Shown here: piece after piece, positions 29,026 through 36,492 of the stretch
Layout: the number at the start of each line of letters is the position of its first letter
Position numbering within the stretch: the stretch's first letter is position 1
Made by a program: the position numbers and the translations under genes
Notes under the pieces: generated by a model
What the model was told of the DNA's origin: nothing
The model's input: only the letters and a program-made list of their open reading frames with translations
The model's database searches: none
NCBI RefSeq assembly: GCF_000980895.1
Contig: NZ_LAZX01000089.1
Coordinates: forward strand, 62,001 to 126,000
Source of the DNA: Sphingomonas sp. Ag1
Lineage (GTDB): Bacteria; Pseudomonadota; Alphaproteobacteria; Sphingomonadales; Sphingomonadaceae
DNA length: 64,000 nucleotides
Direction: 5' to 3'

Positions 29026-29299
29026 GTCGGTCTCTCAGCCGATGACGCCTACAGATCAGAACTGCCACCGATGAAATCTACATGGGGAACGGGGTAATTT
29101 CCGCAACGGTCGCGCCAAAATATATCGGCCTGGGCCGGGGCTGGCTATTTTCAGGAATATTGTCTATATCGGCGGGGCTACAGTCGCAAATCGAACGGTC
29201 TTTGGCGCTTTGCGGCACCTTCTTCCTTCTTTCCCTGCTGCCGCGGCACCGGACGATCCGCTCTTTGGATCGGCCAGCCAAAAATGAAGGAATAAGCAC
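29026..29299 (+). promoter_or_regulatory. long untranslated leader region of cspA
   Basis: There is no convincing gene in these 274 bases. The region is more AT-rich than its surroundings, with a run of pyrimidines (CTTCTTCCTTCTTTCCCTG) and a small hairpin, GATCCGCTCTTTGGATC, close to the ribosome site AAGGA at about 29286. A long structured leader before a cold-shock gene is typical of cspA-type mRNA control; the transcription start cannot be fixed. Confidence 0.45.
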
Positions 29300-29512
29300 A
29301 TGGCTCAGATCGGCACCGTAAAGTTTTTCAACATGGACAAGGGCTTCGGCTTCATCGCGCCGGACAATGGCGGCGCGGACGCGTTCGTGCACATCTCCGC
29401 CGTCGAGCGCGCGGGCTTCGCCACGCTGCAGCAGAACCAGCGCGTCAGCTATGAGATGGAGACCGATCGTCGTGGCCGTTCGAGCGCCGTGGCGCTTGAA
29501 GCCGCGGAGTAA
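29300..29512 (+). CDS. cspA: cold shock protein (CspA family)
   Basis: This is a 70-residue single OB-fold RNA chaperone. The RNA-binding motifs are both present: RNP1 as KGFGFIAPD (residues about 14-22) and RNP2 as AFVHISAVE (about 29-37). The start GTVKFFNMDKGFG fits the family, as does the overall length. The gene has a long leader and a strong hairpin terminator right after the stop, so it is most likely monocistronic. Confidence 0.95.
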   Translation: MAQIGTVKFFNMDKGFGFIAPDNGGADAFVHISAVERAGFATLQQNQRVSYEMETDRRGRSSAVALEAAE

Positions 29513-29519
29513 GGACATG

Positions 29520-29549
29520 CGGGTCGGCCGATCGCCGGCCCGTTTTTTT
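29520..29549 (+). terminator. intrinsic terminator of cspA
   Basis: CGGGTCGGC pairs with GCCGGCCCG (one G-U pair) around a short loop, followed by seven T at 29543-29549. It lies 8 bases after the cspA stop codon. Confidence 0.85.
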
Positions 29550-29562
29550 CAGGAGCGATACC

Positions 29563-29766
29563 ATGGCCGATGATGCCGTCACCTATCGCGCTCGCGCGGC
29601 CGCCGAAACGGCCAATGCGAACGCCGCAACGCTCGACAATGTGCGCGAGCGATGTGAGCGGGCAGCGCGGGCGTGGGGCGTCATGGCCGACCGCGCCGAA
29701 CGGGTGAGCACCCAGCGGATGGAGCGCGAGGCGGCCACCGCCGCCCAGCGGACCGCCGAGGGCTGA
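29563..29766 (+). CDS. small helical hypothetical protein
   Basis: This encodes 67 residues, Ala/Arg/Glu-rich, predicted to be one or two long amphipathic helices (RARAAAETANANAATLDNV and onward). CAGGAG precedes the ATG at 7-8 bases, directly behind the cspA terminator, so some read-through is possible. A strong terminator follows. No cysteine, signal peptide or known family is seen; the role is unknown. Confidence 0.65.
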   Translation: MADDAVTYRARAAAETANANAATLDNVRERCERAARAWGVMADRAERVSTQRMEREAATAAQRTAEG

Positions 29767-29782
29767 CCCACCAACAGCGATC

Positions 29783-29821
29783 AGCGCCCGGCTGAGAACA
29801 GCCGGGCGCTGGCGCTTTTTT
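29783..29821 (+). terminator. intrinsic terminator
   Basis: AGCGCCCGGCT (29783-29793) and AGCCGGGCGCT (29800-29810) form a perfect 11-bp stem with a six-base loop. A six-T run at 29816-29821 follows after GGCGC. It closes the cspA/small-protein unit. Confidence 0.9.
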
Positions 29822-29925
29822 CCTTTCTTGATGACGCTGCCTTCAAAGGCGCTGCCTTTAAAAGGCGTCGCGTTTGATGCAGTCGCGGACCGCCGCTGCC
29901 GGCGGCCCTGCGTCCATGCTGCGGG

Positions 29926-30723
29926 TCAGGCGGCGAGCGGCATGTCCTTCTGCTGTGCCTCTTCGCGGCGCTGGCTGAGATAGGATGCCATTTCCTCACC
30001 CAGTTCCGCCTGCGCGCGGCGATAGAGCACTGGCTCGGTCAGGCCGAGGCGCTTGCGCGCGGCGCCGAGCGGCTCGTGCATCAGCTTCAGATAATCCTCG
30101 CCGGCGAGCCATTTCGCAGCCTTGCCACGCTGATATCCCTCGAGCACGGCGCGGGCGAACAGCGTGCCCTTGGTAATGCGCAGGCTCTTGAGCGCGGCGG
30201 CCGAGCCGATGAAGGCCCAGCCTGCACCGCCGACCTGGGCGTAGCTGAACGCGACCAGTGCCGCCTCGCCCAGGCTTTCGTCGGCCTTGTAGCCGGTCAG
30301 CACGTGCCAGATGTCATGGATGTCGCGGGTGCGGCGACCAAACCAGGCGTAGGGATGGTTGATCTCGACATTGTCATTGCCTTCGCGGCTGACCGCGACG
30401 AGGCCGTCGGCCGAATAGCCGGTGCTGTCGAGGAAATCGCGATAGGCGGCGCCGACAGTGCCGGGCGCGAAGCTGTCGACCCAGGCACGATCGGAAAAGC
30501 GCTCCGACAGTTCGGCCTGTTCGCGGGCGATGCGGCCACCCTCTTCGGTGCCGAGCAGCTTGGCATAGCCCCATTCGGTACTGCCGACGTTCAACGCGCG
30601 CATGATGCGGAACACCTGCACCGTGTCGTCGCCGTTGTTGAGCAGCTTCTTGATTGCGTCGAAGGCTGTGTTCCAGTCACGCCGGCCGGTGCTGCCGGGG
30701 AAGGGAGGTAGCTTAGCGGCCAT
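29926..30723 (-). CDS. coq4: Coq4 family ubiquinone biosynthesis protein
   Basis: Coq4 takes part in ubiquinone synthesis and scaffolds or performs head-group steps in mitochondria and alphaproteobacteria. The 265-residue protein carries the metal-site motif HDIWHVLTGYKADESLGE (H-D-x2-H then a Glu 12 residues on; residues about 126-143). A helical domain rich in conserved aromatic residues follows. The ATG is preceded by AAGGAG. A palindrome lies just upstream. The gene stands alone, divergent from the HAD gene. Confidence 0.9.
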   Translation of the reverse strand: MAAKLPPFPGSTGRRDWNTAFDAIKKLLNNGDDTVQVFRIMRALNVGSTEWGYAKLLGTEEGGRIAREQAELSERFSDRAWVDSFAPGTVGAAYRDFLDSTGYSADGLVAVSREGNDNVEINHPYAWFGRRTRDIHDIWHVLTGYKADESLGEAALVAFSYAQVGGAGWAFIGSAAALKSLRITKGTLFARAVLEGYQRGKAAKWLAGEDYLKLMHEPLGAARKRLGLTEPVLYRRAQAELGEEMASYLSQRREEAQQKDMPLAA

Positions 30724-30735
30724 GTGTTCGGCTCC

Positions 30736-30757
30736 TTACTGACAGGCATGTCAATAA
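30736..30757. promoter_or_regulatory. palindrome upstream of coq4, possible repressor operator
   Basis: TTACTGACA and TGTCAATAA flank a four-base centre, an imperfect 22-base dyad with one mismatch per arm. The spacing is typical of TetR-type operators. It ends 13 bases before the coq4 start and overlaps the Shine-Dalgarno side, where a bound repressor would block transcription. No TetR gene is in the window, so the regulator is unknown. Confidence 0.4.
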
Positions 30758-30875
30758 ATCATCGCACGAGGGGCGTCAATTGTTCCCGGCGACGGCTCAC
30801 ACAATTCGTTACGCGACGGTTCCAAAGATGAACCCGGCTGGCGACGCGGCCGGCGCCGCTGTTAAAGGGGCCGCC

Positions 30876-31568
30876 ATGCCGATCGACCTCATATGCCTCG
30901 ATGCCGACGATACCCTGTGGCACAACATGCGCTTCTTCGCCGCGGCGGAGGACGCCTTTGTGGCGATGCTGGCACCCTTTGCCGAGGCGGGGATCGCACG
31001 CGACCGGCTGGCGGCGGTCGAGGTGCGCAATCTGCCGCTGTACGGCTATGGCGCCAAGAGCTTCACCCTGTCGATGATCGAGACGGCGCTGGAATTCGGC
31101 GCGGACGCGCGGGCGATCGGCGACGTGCTGGAGGCAGGGCGCGCGCTGCTGGCGCATCCGGTCGAGCTGTTGGATGACATCGAGGACACGCTGGCTGCCC
31201 TCGCGGAGCGCGCGCGGCTCGTCCTCGTCACCAAGGGCGACCTTCTGCACCAGGAAATGAAGCTGGCCGCATCGGGACTGGGCGAGATGTTCCACGGCAT
31301 CGAGATCGTCAGCGACAAGAAGGAGGAAACCTTTGCGCGGCTGTTCGAACGCTACGGCGTGCCGCCCGACCATGCACTGATGGCGGGCGATTCGATGCGT
31401 TCGGACGTCCTGCCGGCGCTCGCCGCGGGGGCATGGGCCGCATATGTGCCGCAGGCGGGCGCCTGGTCGCATGAGGTGGCGCCGCCGCCAACCGACGCGG
31501 CGCGATTTCGCGAGCTGGCGAACCTGGCGGAGCTGCCCGACTGGGTGCGGGCGATCGAGGAAGGATAG
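30876..31568 (+). CDS. HAD family hydrolase
   Basis: This is a haloacid dehalogenase-type phosphatase of 230 residues from the ATG at 30876. Motif I is LICLDADDTLWHN (DxD, the nucleophile and acid), motif II is the threonine in LVLVTKG, motif III is the lysine in SDKKEETF, and motif IV is LMAGDSMRSDVLPA. The C1 helical cap between residues about 20 and 95 points to small phosphorylated substrates; the exact one is unknown. In-frame ATGs at 30780 and 30828 would add a tail unlike the family. Confidence 0.85.
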   Translation: MPIDLICLDADDTLWHNMRFFAAAEDAFVAMLAPFAEAGIARDRLAAVEVRNLPLYGYGAKSFTLSMIETALEFGADARAIGDVLEAGRALLAHPVELLDDIEDTLAALAERARLVLVTKGDLLHQEMKLAASGLGEMFHGIEIVSDKKEETFARLFERYGVPPDHALMAGDSMRSDVLPALAAGAWAAYVPQAGAWSHEVAPPPTDAARFRELANLAELPDWVRAIEEG

Positions 31569-31681
31569 CGGCGGCCGGCGCCCGAAATCGTCGCCAAGCT
31601 GTTGACCCTGCAGCAAAACTGGAACAGCTTCGGCCGACAGACGTCTGATACGGGGCGAGACATCGTAGCAGGAGAGGTCGG

Positions 31682-32041
31682 ATGAAGGTTGTCCTAGCCG
31701 CAGCATTGCTGGTCGTTGGTGGAAGCGCGAGTGCGCAGAGCACGTTCTCCGTGCCAGGCACCGCGCCAGGCTCCCCGACGCCGCTCGGCACCTTCGGCGG
31801 CCTGAATGATCCGGCGTTCAGTTCCACCGTGCTGATCCCGACTGCCACAACGCCGGTCATGTATCGCGAGCGTCTGGAACGCGCGCAGATGGTGGACGAG
31901 ATGTTCCCGGAACTGGGCGCCAAGCTGTCGAAGAAGAAGATCGCCGGTTTCGATCAACTGCGGCGTAACAAGGAATATCAGCGAGCCGAACGCAAAGCGC
32001 GCTGGGCGCGGATCGAGGCGAGCGGCGACGCGAACCAGTAA
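31682..32041 (+). CDS. exported hypothetical protein
   Basis: The 119-residue product has a clear signal peptide (KVVLAAALLVVGGSASAQ, cut after A-S-A). A Pro/Thr-rich stretch of 40 residues follows, then a highly charged helical C-terminus (KLSKKKIAGFDQLRRNKEYQ). AGGAG precedes the ATG. No family is recognised. It is followed by the metallo-beta-lactamase gene on the same strand with a 123-base gap. Confidence 0.7.
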   Translation: MKVVLAAALLVVGGSASAQSTFSVPGTAPGSPTPLGTFGGLNDPAFSSTVLIPTATTPVMYRERLERAQMVDEMFPELGAKLSKKKIAGFDQLRRNKEYQRAERKARWARIEASGDANQ

Positions 32042-32164
32042 GTCTGCGTATCGCCGCCCGCGCGTCACTGGCCGCGGGCGGCGCAGCGCTCATCGCATCC
32101 CTCCCGTCTCCTCTTGTCGCCGCGCTGGCGTGCGGCGACAAGGCGGGGAAAGGGAGATCATTAC

Positions 32165-33079
32165 ATGGTGTGCCGAACCGGCATTGTTGTTGCCGCGCTG
32201 CTGATTGGCGGCAGCGCCGCTGGGCCCGTCGTGGCGACCGGACCGGGTACAGGTGCCGGGCAGCAAGCGAGCGATCCGCTGACCCGGCCGCTGGCCGTTG
32301 AGCGCGAATCGACGTGGCTGGCACCGCGCGCGCCGGAGAAGATCTTCGGTACCACCTATCTGGTCGGGTTCGGCGGGCTGAGCGTCGCATTGATCGATAC
32401 GGGCGCGGGGCTGATCCTGGTCGACGGCGCGCTGCCGCAGGCGGCGCCGCGAATCCTCGACAATGTTCGCAAGCTCGGGTTCAAGCCCCGCGACATCAAA
32501 TACATCCTGAGCACCGAGCCGCATTTCGACCATGCCGGCGGGCTTGCCGCGCTGGTGCGCGATACCGGCGCGACGGTGGTGGCGAGCGATCGCGCCGCCG
32601 AGGGGCTGCGCACGGGGCGGCTGGGCAAGGACGATCCGCAACTCGCCTATGACCACAGCTTTCCGCCCGTGGCCAAGGTGCGCACGCTGGCGGACGGCGA
32701 GCGGCTGACGCTGGGCAAGGTGACGGTGACGGGGCATCGCACCGCGGGGCATACGACCGGGAGCATGAGCTGGAGCTGGCCTGCGTGCGAGGGCGCGACA
32801 TGCCGGACGATCGTGTTTGCCTCGAGCCTCAACCCGGTGTCGGCCGAGGGGTATCGTTACAGTGCGCCGACGAGTGCGGGGATTCGTGATGCCTTTGCGC
32901 AGACCTATGCCACGATGAAGGCGATGCCGTGCGACATCCTGATCACCGCCCATGCCGACCAGGGCGGGGCGACAGGGCGCTATCTGACCGAGCCGGGCGC
33001 CTGCCGCGCGCTGGCTGAGGCGTCGGAGCGCGCACTGGCGGCACGGCTGCGCAAGGAGGCGGCGGGGACCGCCGAATAG
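32165..33079 (+). CDS. subclass B3 metallo-beta-lactamase-like hydrolase with Glu at the first zinc ligand
   Basis: The ATG at 32165 follows AAAGGGAGA and gives 304 residues with a signal peptide. The fold is that of subclass B3: the strand GAGLILVDGALPQ, the metal loop STEPHFDHAGG at residues 116-126, GHTTGSMSW at 195-203, and CDILITAHADQGG near 256-268. Candidate ligands are Glu118, His120, Asp122, His123, His196 and His263. B3 enzymes normally have H-x-H-x-D-H; here the first His is Glu. Glu at this position is known in a small B3 branch, including SIE-1 from Sphingobium indicum. Activity on beta-lactams is therefore possible but not shown. Confidence 0.85.
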   Translation: MVCRTGIVVAALLIGGSAAGPVVATGPGTGAGQQASDPLTRPLAVERESTWLAPRAPEKIFGTTYLVGFGGLSVALIDTGAGLILVDGALPQAAPRILDNVRKLGFKPRDIKYILSTEPHFDHAGGLAALVRDTGATVVASDRAAEGLRTGRLGKDDPQLAYDHSFPPVAKVRTLADGERLTLGKVTVTGHRTAGHTTGSMSWSWPACEGATCRTIVFASSLNPVSAEGYRYSAPTSAGIRDAFAQTYATMKAMPCDILITAHADQGGATGRYLTEPGACRALAEASERALAARLRKEAAGTAE

Positions 33080-33095
33080 GGGCGACCGACGCCAA

Positions 33096-34517
33096 TCAGG
33101 CGGCGTTGTCGATGCCCAGCTCGCCCAGCTTGCGGTAGAGCGTCGAGCGACCGATGCCGAGGCGACGGGCGACCTCCGTCATTCGGCCGCGATAATGGCC
33201 GATGGCGAGGCGGATGACGTCTGCCTCGATCTCCTCCAGCATGCGCAGATTGCCGTCCGGGCGGAACAGCTCCACGCCGCCTGAGGTCGCCATCTGCTGC
33301 GGCTGGGGCGTGCGGACGCGGCGGGTGTTGAGCGTCGCGATCTGCGGGAAATCGGTGCGGGTCAGCGCATCGCCCTCACACAGCACTGCGGCGCGGAACA
33401 GGGCGTTCTGAAGCTGGCGCACGTTGCCGGGCCAGTCATAGTCCATCAGGAGCGCGAGCGCGTCGTCGGTGATGCCCAGCTGACGCAGGCCGGGCTGAAG
33501 TGCGATGCGGGCGAGCAGGTGGCGGGCGAGCGCGGGGATATCCTGCGCGCGTTCGCGCAGCGGCGGGATGGTGACCGGCACGATGTTGAGGCGGAAGTAC
33601 AGGTCCTCGCGGAAATTGCCGGCCTCCACCTCATCCACCAGCCGCTTGCTGGTGGCGACGATGACGCGCACGTCCACCTCGCGCGGGTGGCGGCCGCCGA
33701 GCGGGTGAACCAGTCCGGTCTGGATCGTGTCGAGGAGGCGTGCCTGCGTTTCCAGCGGCATTTCGCCGATATCGTCGATGAACAGGGTACCGCCATCGGC
33801 CTCCACGAACTTTCCGATCTTGCGATCGAAGGCGCCGGCGAAGGCACCGGTCTCGTGGCCGAACAATTCACTGTCGAGCTGATTGGCGGGCAAAGCGCTG
33901 CAATTCACCGACAGCATCGGCTTCTTCGCGCGCGGGCTGGCGGCGTGCACCGCCTCTGCCACCACTTCCTTGCCGACGCCGCTTTCGCCCTCGATCAGGA
34001 CGGCGACACGGGCGCGGGCCGCCTTGGCCGCCACCGCCAGCGCGGCGCGGAATTGCGGCGCGGAGCCGACGATCTCGTCGAAGCCAAGCATCGCCGGAAT
34101 CTTTTCGGTCAGCGGGCGAAGCTCTCCTGCCGCCGTATCCGCCACCGCGGCGTCGAGCGCCTGGAGCAGTCGTTCGGGCGCGAGCGGCTTTACGAGGAAG
34201 TCGGTCGCCCCGGCGCGCATCGCGTTCACCGCATGGGCGACCGAGCCATTGGCGGTCACCACCAGCACCGGCAGCGCGGGCCGGCGGGCGCGCAGTTCCG
34301 CGATCAACGCGGAGGCATCGGCATCCTCCCCCCAATGATCGAACAGGATGGCGTCGAGCTGCATCCCCTCCTGCGTGCCGAGCATGGCGATCGCCGTTTC
34401 GGCATCGCTGGCGAACAAGGTGCGCCATCCACCGCGCGAGGCGAGCGCCGCCACCAGCCGGCGCTGCGCGGGCTCGTCATCGATCAGCATCAGCATGCGC
34501 TGGCCGTTTCGCGTCAT
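33096..34517 (-). CDS. NtrC-like sigma54-type response regulator with GAFAGA loop
   Basis: This 473-residue protein has the order receiver, AAA+ and Fis-type HTH. The receiver has LIDDEP, Asp in [11 protein letters not shown] and Lys in FLVKPL. The AAA+ domain has Walker A GESGVGKE, a loop that reads GAFAGAF instead of GAFTGAF, Walker [11 protein letters not shown], and the sensor and R-finger regions. The C-terminal HTH is [19 protein letters not shown]. The threonine of GAFTGA touches sigma54, so its loss may mean a changed mode of action. It is convergent with the lactamase gene; no histidine kinase is adjacent. Confidence 0.88.
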   Translation of the reverse strand: MTRNGQRMLMLIDDEPAQRRLVAALASRGGWRTLFASDAETAIAMLGTQEGMQLDAILFDHWGEDADASALIAELRARRPALPVLVVTANGSVAHAVNAMRAGATDFLVKPLAPERLLQALDAAVADTAAGELRPLTEKIPAMLGFDEIVGSAPQFRAALAVAAKAARARVAVLIEGESGVGKEVVAEAVHAASPRAKKPMLSVNCSALPANQLDSELFGHETGAFAGAFDRKIGKFVEADGGTLFIDDIGEMPLETQARLLDTIQTGLVHPLGGRHPREVDVRVIVATSKRLVDEVEAGNFREDLYFRLNIVPVTIPPLRERAQDIPALARHLLARIALQPGLRQLGITDDALALLMDYDWPGNVRQLQNALFRAAVLCEGDALTRTDFPQIATLNTRRVRTPQPQQMATSGGVELFRPDGNLRMLEEIEADVIRLAIGHYRGRMTEVARRLGIGRSTLYRKLGELGIDNAA

Positions 34518-34642
34518 GATTCGTCCCGTTTCATCCAGTGCCCCACTTTATGGCATGCAAGTAAAAGCTCGCTTAAGCAGGCTTGAGGCGAAGGCGCCGA
34601 CCGGACTAAGACGAACTTCAAAGCAGTGGAAAGAGGATTACA

Positions 34643-34780
34643 ATGGCCCAGCACAGCGCAAATCACCATGGCGACATGAAGGCGCATGAAGCAACCTATG
34701 GCAGAGTCATGGGCATGTTGAAGTGGGGAACGATCGTCTGCGTGGCGCTGGTTGCGTTCGTCGTCTGGCTGATCGCCTGA
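34643..34780 (+). CDS. aa3-type cytochrome c oxidase subunit IV
   Basis: This encodes 45 residues, easily missed. A His-rich N-terminus (AQHSANHHGDMKAHEATYG) leads into a single membrane helix, GTIVCVALVAFVVWLIA. This matches the bacterial aa3 subunit IV family (COX4 pro 2): a short polar head with a Y-G and a single C-terminal span. AGAGGA lies 8 bases upstream. The stop is 3 bases before the pntAA start, so it heads the transhydrogenase operon, linking a respiratory subunit to NADPH supply. Confidence 0.85.
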   Translation: MAQHSANHHGDMKAHEATYGRVMGMLKWGTIVCVALVAFVVWLIA

Positions 34781-34783
34781 GCC

Positions 34784-35920
34784 ATGAAGATCGCTGTCCT
34801 CAAGGAGGGGGCGGACGGCGAACGGCGAGTGGCGGCGACACCGGAAACGGTGAAGAAGTTCATTCAGCTAGGCGCTGATCTGGCCGTGGAGGCTGGCGCA
34901 GGCGCCAGCGCCTCGATCGCCGACCAGGCGTACCGCGATGCGGGCGCCACGGTCGCCGACCGGGCAGGGGTGGTCGACGGGGCGGACATCATCCTGGGCG
35001 TCCAAGGCCCCGATCCGGCCTCGATCGCCAATGCCAAGCGGGGCGCCTGGCTGGTTGCGGGGCTGAACCCGTTCGGCACGGGCGAGCAGGGCGGACGGGC
35101 ACGGGTGGACGCCTATGCCGCCGCCGGGCTCGAGGCGCTGGCGATGGAGTTCATGCCGCGAATCACTCGCGCGCAGTCGATGGACATCCTGTCGTCGCAG
35201 TCGAATCTCTCGGGCTACAAGGCGGTGCTGGATGCCGCGGCGGAATATGACCGCGCCTTTCCCATGATGATGACCGCGGCGGGCACGGTATCGGCCGCCA
35301 AGGTATTCGTGATGGGTGTCGGCGTTGCCGGGCTCCAGGCGATTGCCACGGCGCGGCGGCTGGGGGCACAGGTCTCCGCCACCGACGTGCGCTCCGCGAC
35401 CAAGGAGCAGATCCTCTCGCTCGGCGCCAAGCCGATCTTCGTCGAGAATGTGAAGGGGATCGAGGGCGAAGGCTCGGGCGGGTACGCGACCGAGATGAGC
35501 GAGGAATATCAGAAGGCGCAGGCCGAGCTGGTTTCCAGCCATATCGCCAAGCAGGATATCGTGATCACCACCGCGCTGATCCCGGGACGGCCCGCGCCGC
35601 GCCTGATCAGCGACGCGCAGATCGCGACCATGCGGCCGGGCAGCGTCATCGTCGACCTGGCGGTGGAGCAGGGCGGCAATGTCGAGGGCGCGGTCGCGGG
35701 CGAAATTGTCGAGCGGCATGGCGTCAAGATCGTCGGGCATCGCAACGTGCCCTCGCGGCTGGCGGCGGATGCCTCCGCGCTGTTTTCGCGCAACCTGTTC
35801 AACTTCCTGTCCGCCTTCTGGGACAAGGACCTCGGCCGGCCGGTGCTGGACGAGGAGATCGGGGACGCCGTGCGGCTGACCCGCGACGGCCAGATCGTCA
35901 GTCAGAGGCTGCTGTCGTGA
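34784..35920 (+). CDS. pntAA: NAD(P) transhydrogenase subunit alpha, part 1 (soluble NAD domain)
   Basis: The 378-residue protein is domain I of proton-translocating transhydrogenase, which binds NAD(H). The Rossmann turn is VMGVGVAGLQAIATARRLGA (residues about 178-197). The alanine-dehydrogenase-like N-terminus begins KIAVLKEGADGERRVAATP. The mobile loop is in the GYATEMSEEYQKAQ region. The alpha subunit is split into two genes, as usual in alphaproteobacteria. The operon order is subunit IV, pntAA, pntAB, pntB. Confidence 0.94.
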   Translation: MKIAVLKEGADGERRVAATPETVKKFIQLGADLAVEAGAGASASIADQAYRDAGATVADRAGVVDGADIILGVQGPDPASIANAKRGAWLVAGLNPFGTGEQGGRARVDAYAAAGLEALAMEFMPRITRAQSMDILSSQSNLSGYKAVLDAAAEYDRAFPMMMTAAGTVSAAKVFVMGVGVAGLQAIATARRLGAQVSATDVRSATKEQILSLGAKPIFVENVKGIEGEGSGGYATEMSEEYQKAQAELVSSHIAKQDIVITTALIPGRPAPRLISDAQIATMRPGSVIVDLAVEQGGNVEGAVAGEIVERHGVKIVGHRNVPSRLAADASALFSRNLFNFLSAFWDKDLGRPVLDEEIGDAVRLTRDGQIVSQRLLS

Positions 35921-36068
35921 TCCTTCCTCCCCACATCGGGGAGGGGGCCGCGGCGCGGGGCGCCGTGGCAATGTTTCGGAACTGTCGGCGCCGGTCGCGG
36001 CGCATCTCCACCACCGGCGCGCCGCCGGGGGTCAGCCCTTCTGCGCGCGGAAGGATCAGGAGTAGATC

Positions 36069-36368
36069 ATGTCTTTCATAGCGATCCTGTCGATCTTCGT
36101 GCTGGCGTGCTTCGTCGGCTATTTCGTGGTCTGGTCGGTCACGCCGGCGCTGCACACGCCGCTGATGGCGGTGACCAACGCGATTTCCTCCGTCATCATC
36201 GTCGGCGCGCTGATCGCCGCCGCGGCGAGCGGATCGCCCACCGCCAAGTGGCTGGGGCTGCTGGGCGTGGTGCTGGCCAGCGTCAACATCTTCGGCGGCT
36301 TTGCCGTCACCCAGCGGATGCTGGCGATGTACAAGAAGAAGGAGCGGCCGGCGGCGGCCAAGCACTGA
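36069..36368 (+). CDS. pntAB: NAD(P) transhydrogenase subunit alpha, part 2 (membrane part)
   Basis: This encodes 99 residues with three or four membrane helices: AILSIFVLACFVGYFVVWSV, then ISSVIIVGALIAAAASG, then LGLLGVVLASVNIFGGFAV. It is the membrane tail of the alpha subunit, encoded separately. T-P-A-L-H-T-P-L-M-A-V-T-N-A-I-S is the family's conserved stretch. It is 148 bases after pntAA and 124 before pntB. Confidence 0.93.
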   Translation: MSFIAILSIFVLACFVGYFVVWSVTPALHTPLMAVTNAISSVIIVGALIAAAASGSPTAKWLGLLGVVLASVNIFGGFAVTQRMLAMYKKKERPAAAKH

Positions 36369-36492
36369 CGACAACAAGCGGCTCCGATCTAACGAGACGG
36401 GGCCACGTCCAACAACGTCGCGCTCGGGCAGGGCGGTTCCGGCTTCGGCAGGAACGACGAACGCCGGGACGACGAACAGGGGGTAGAGGATA

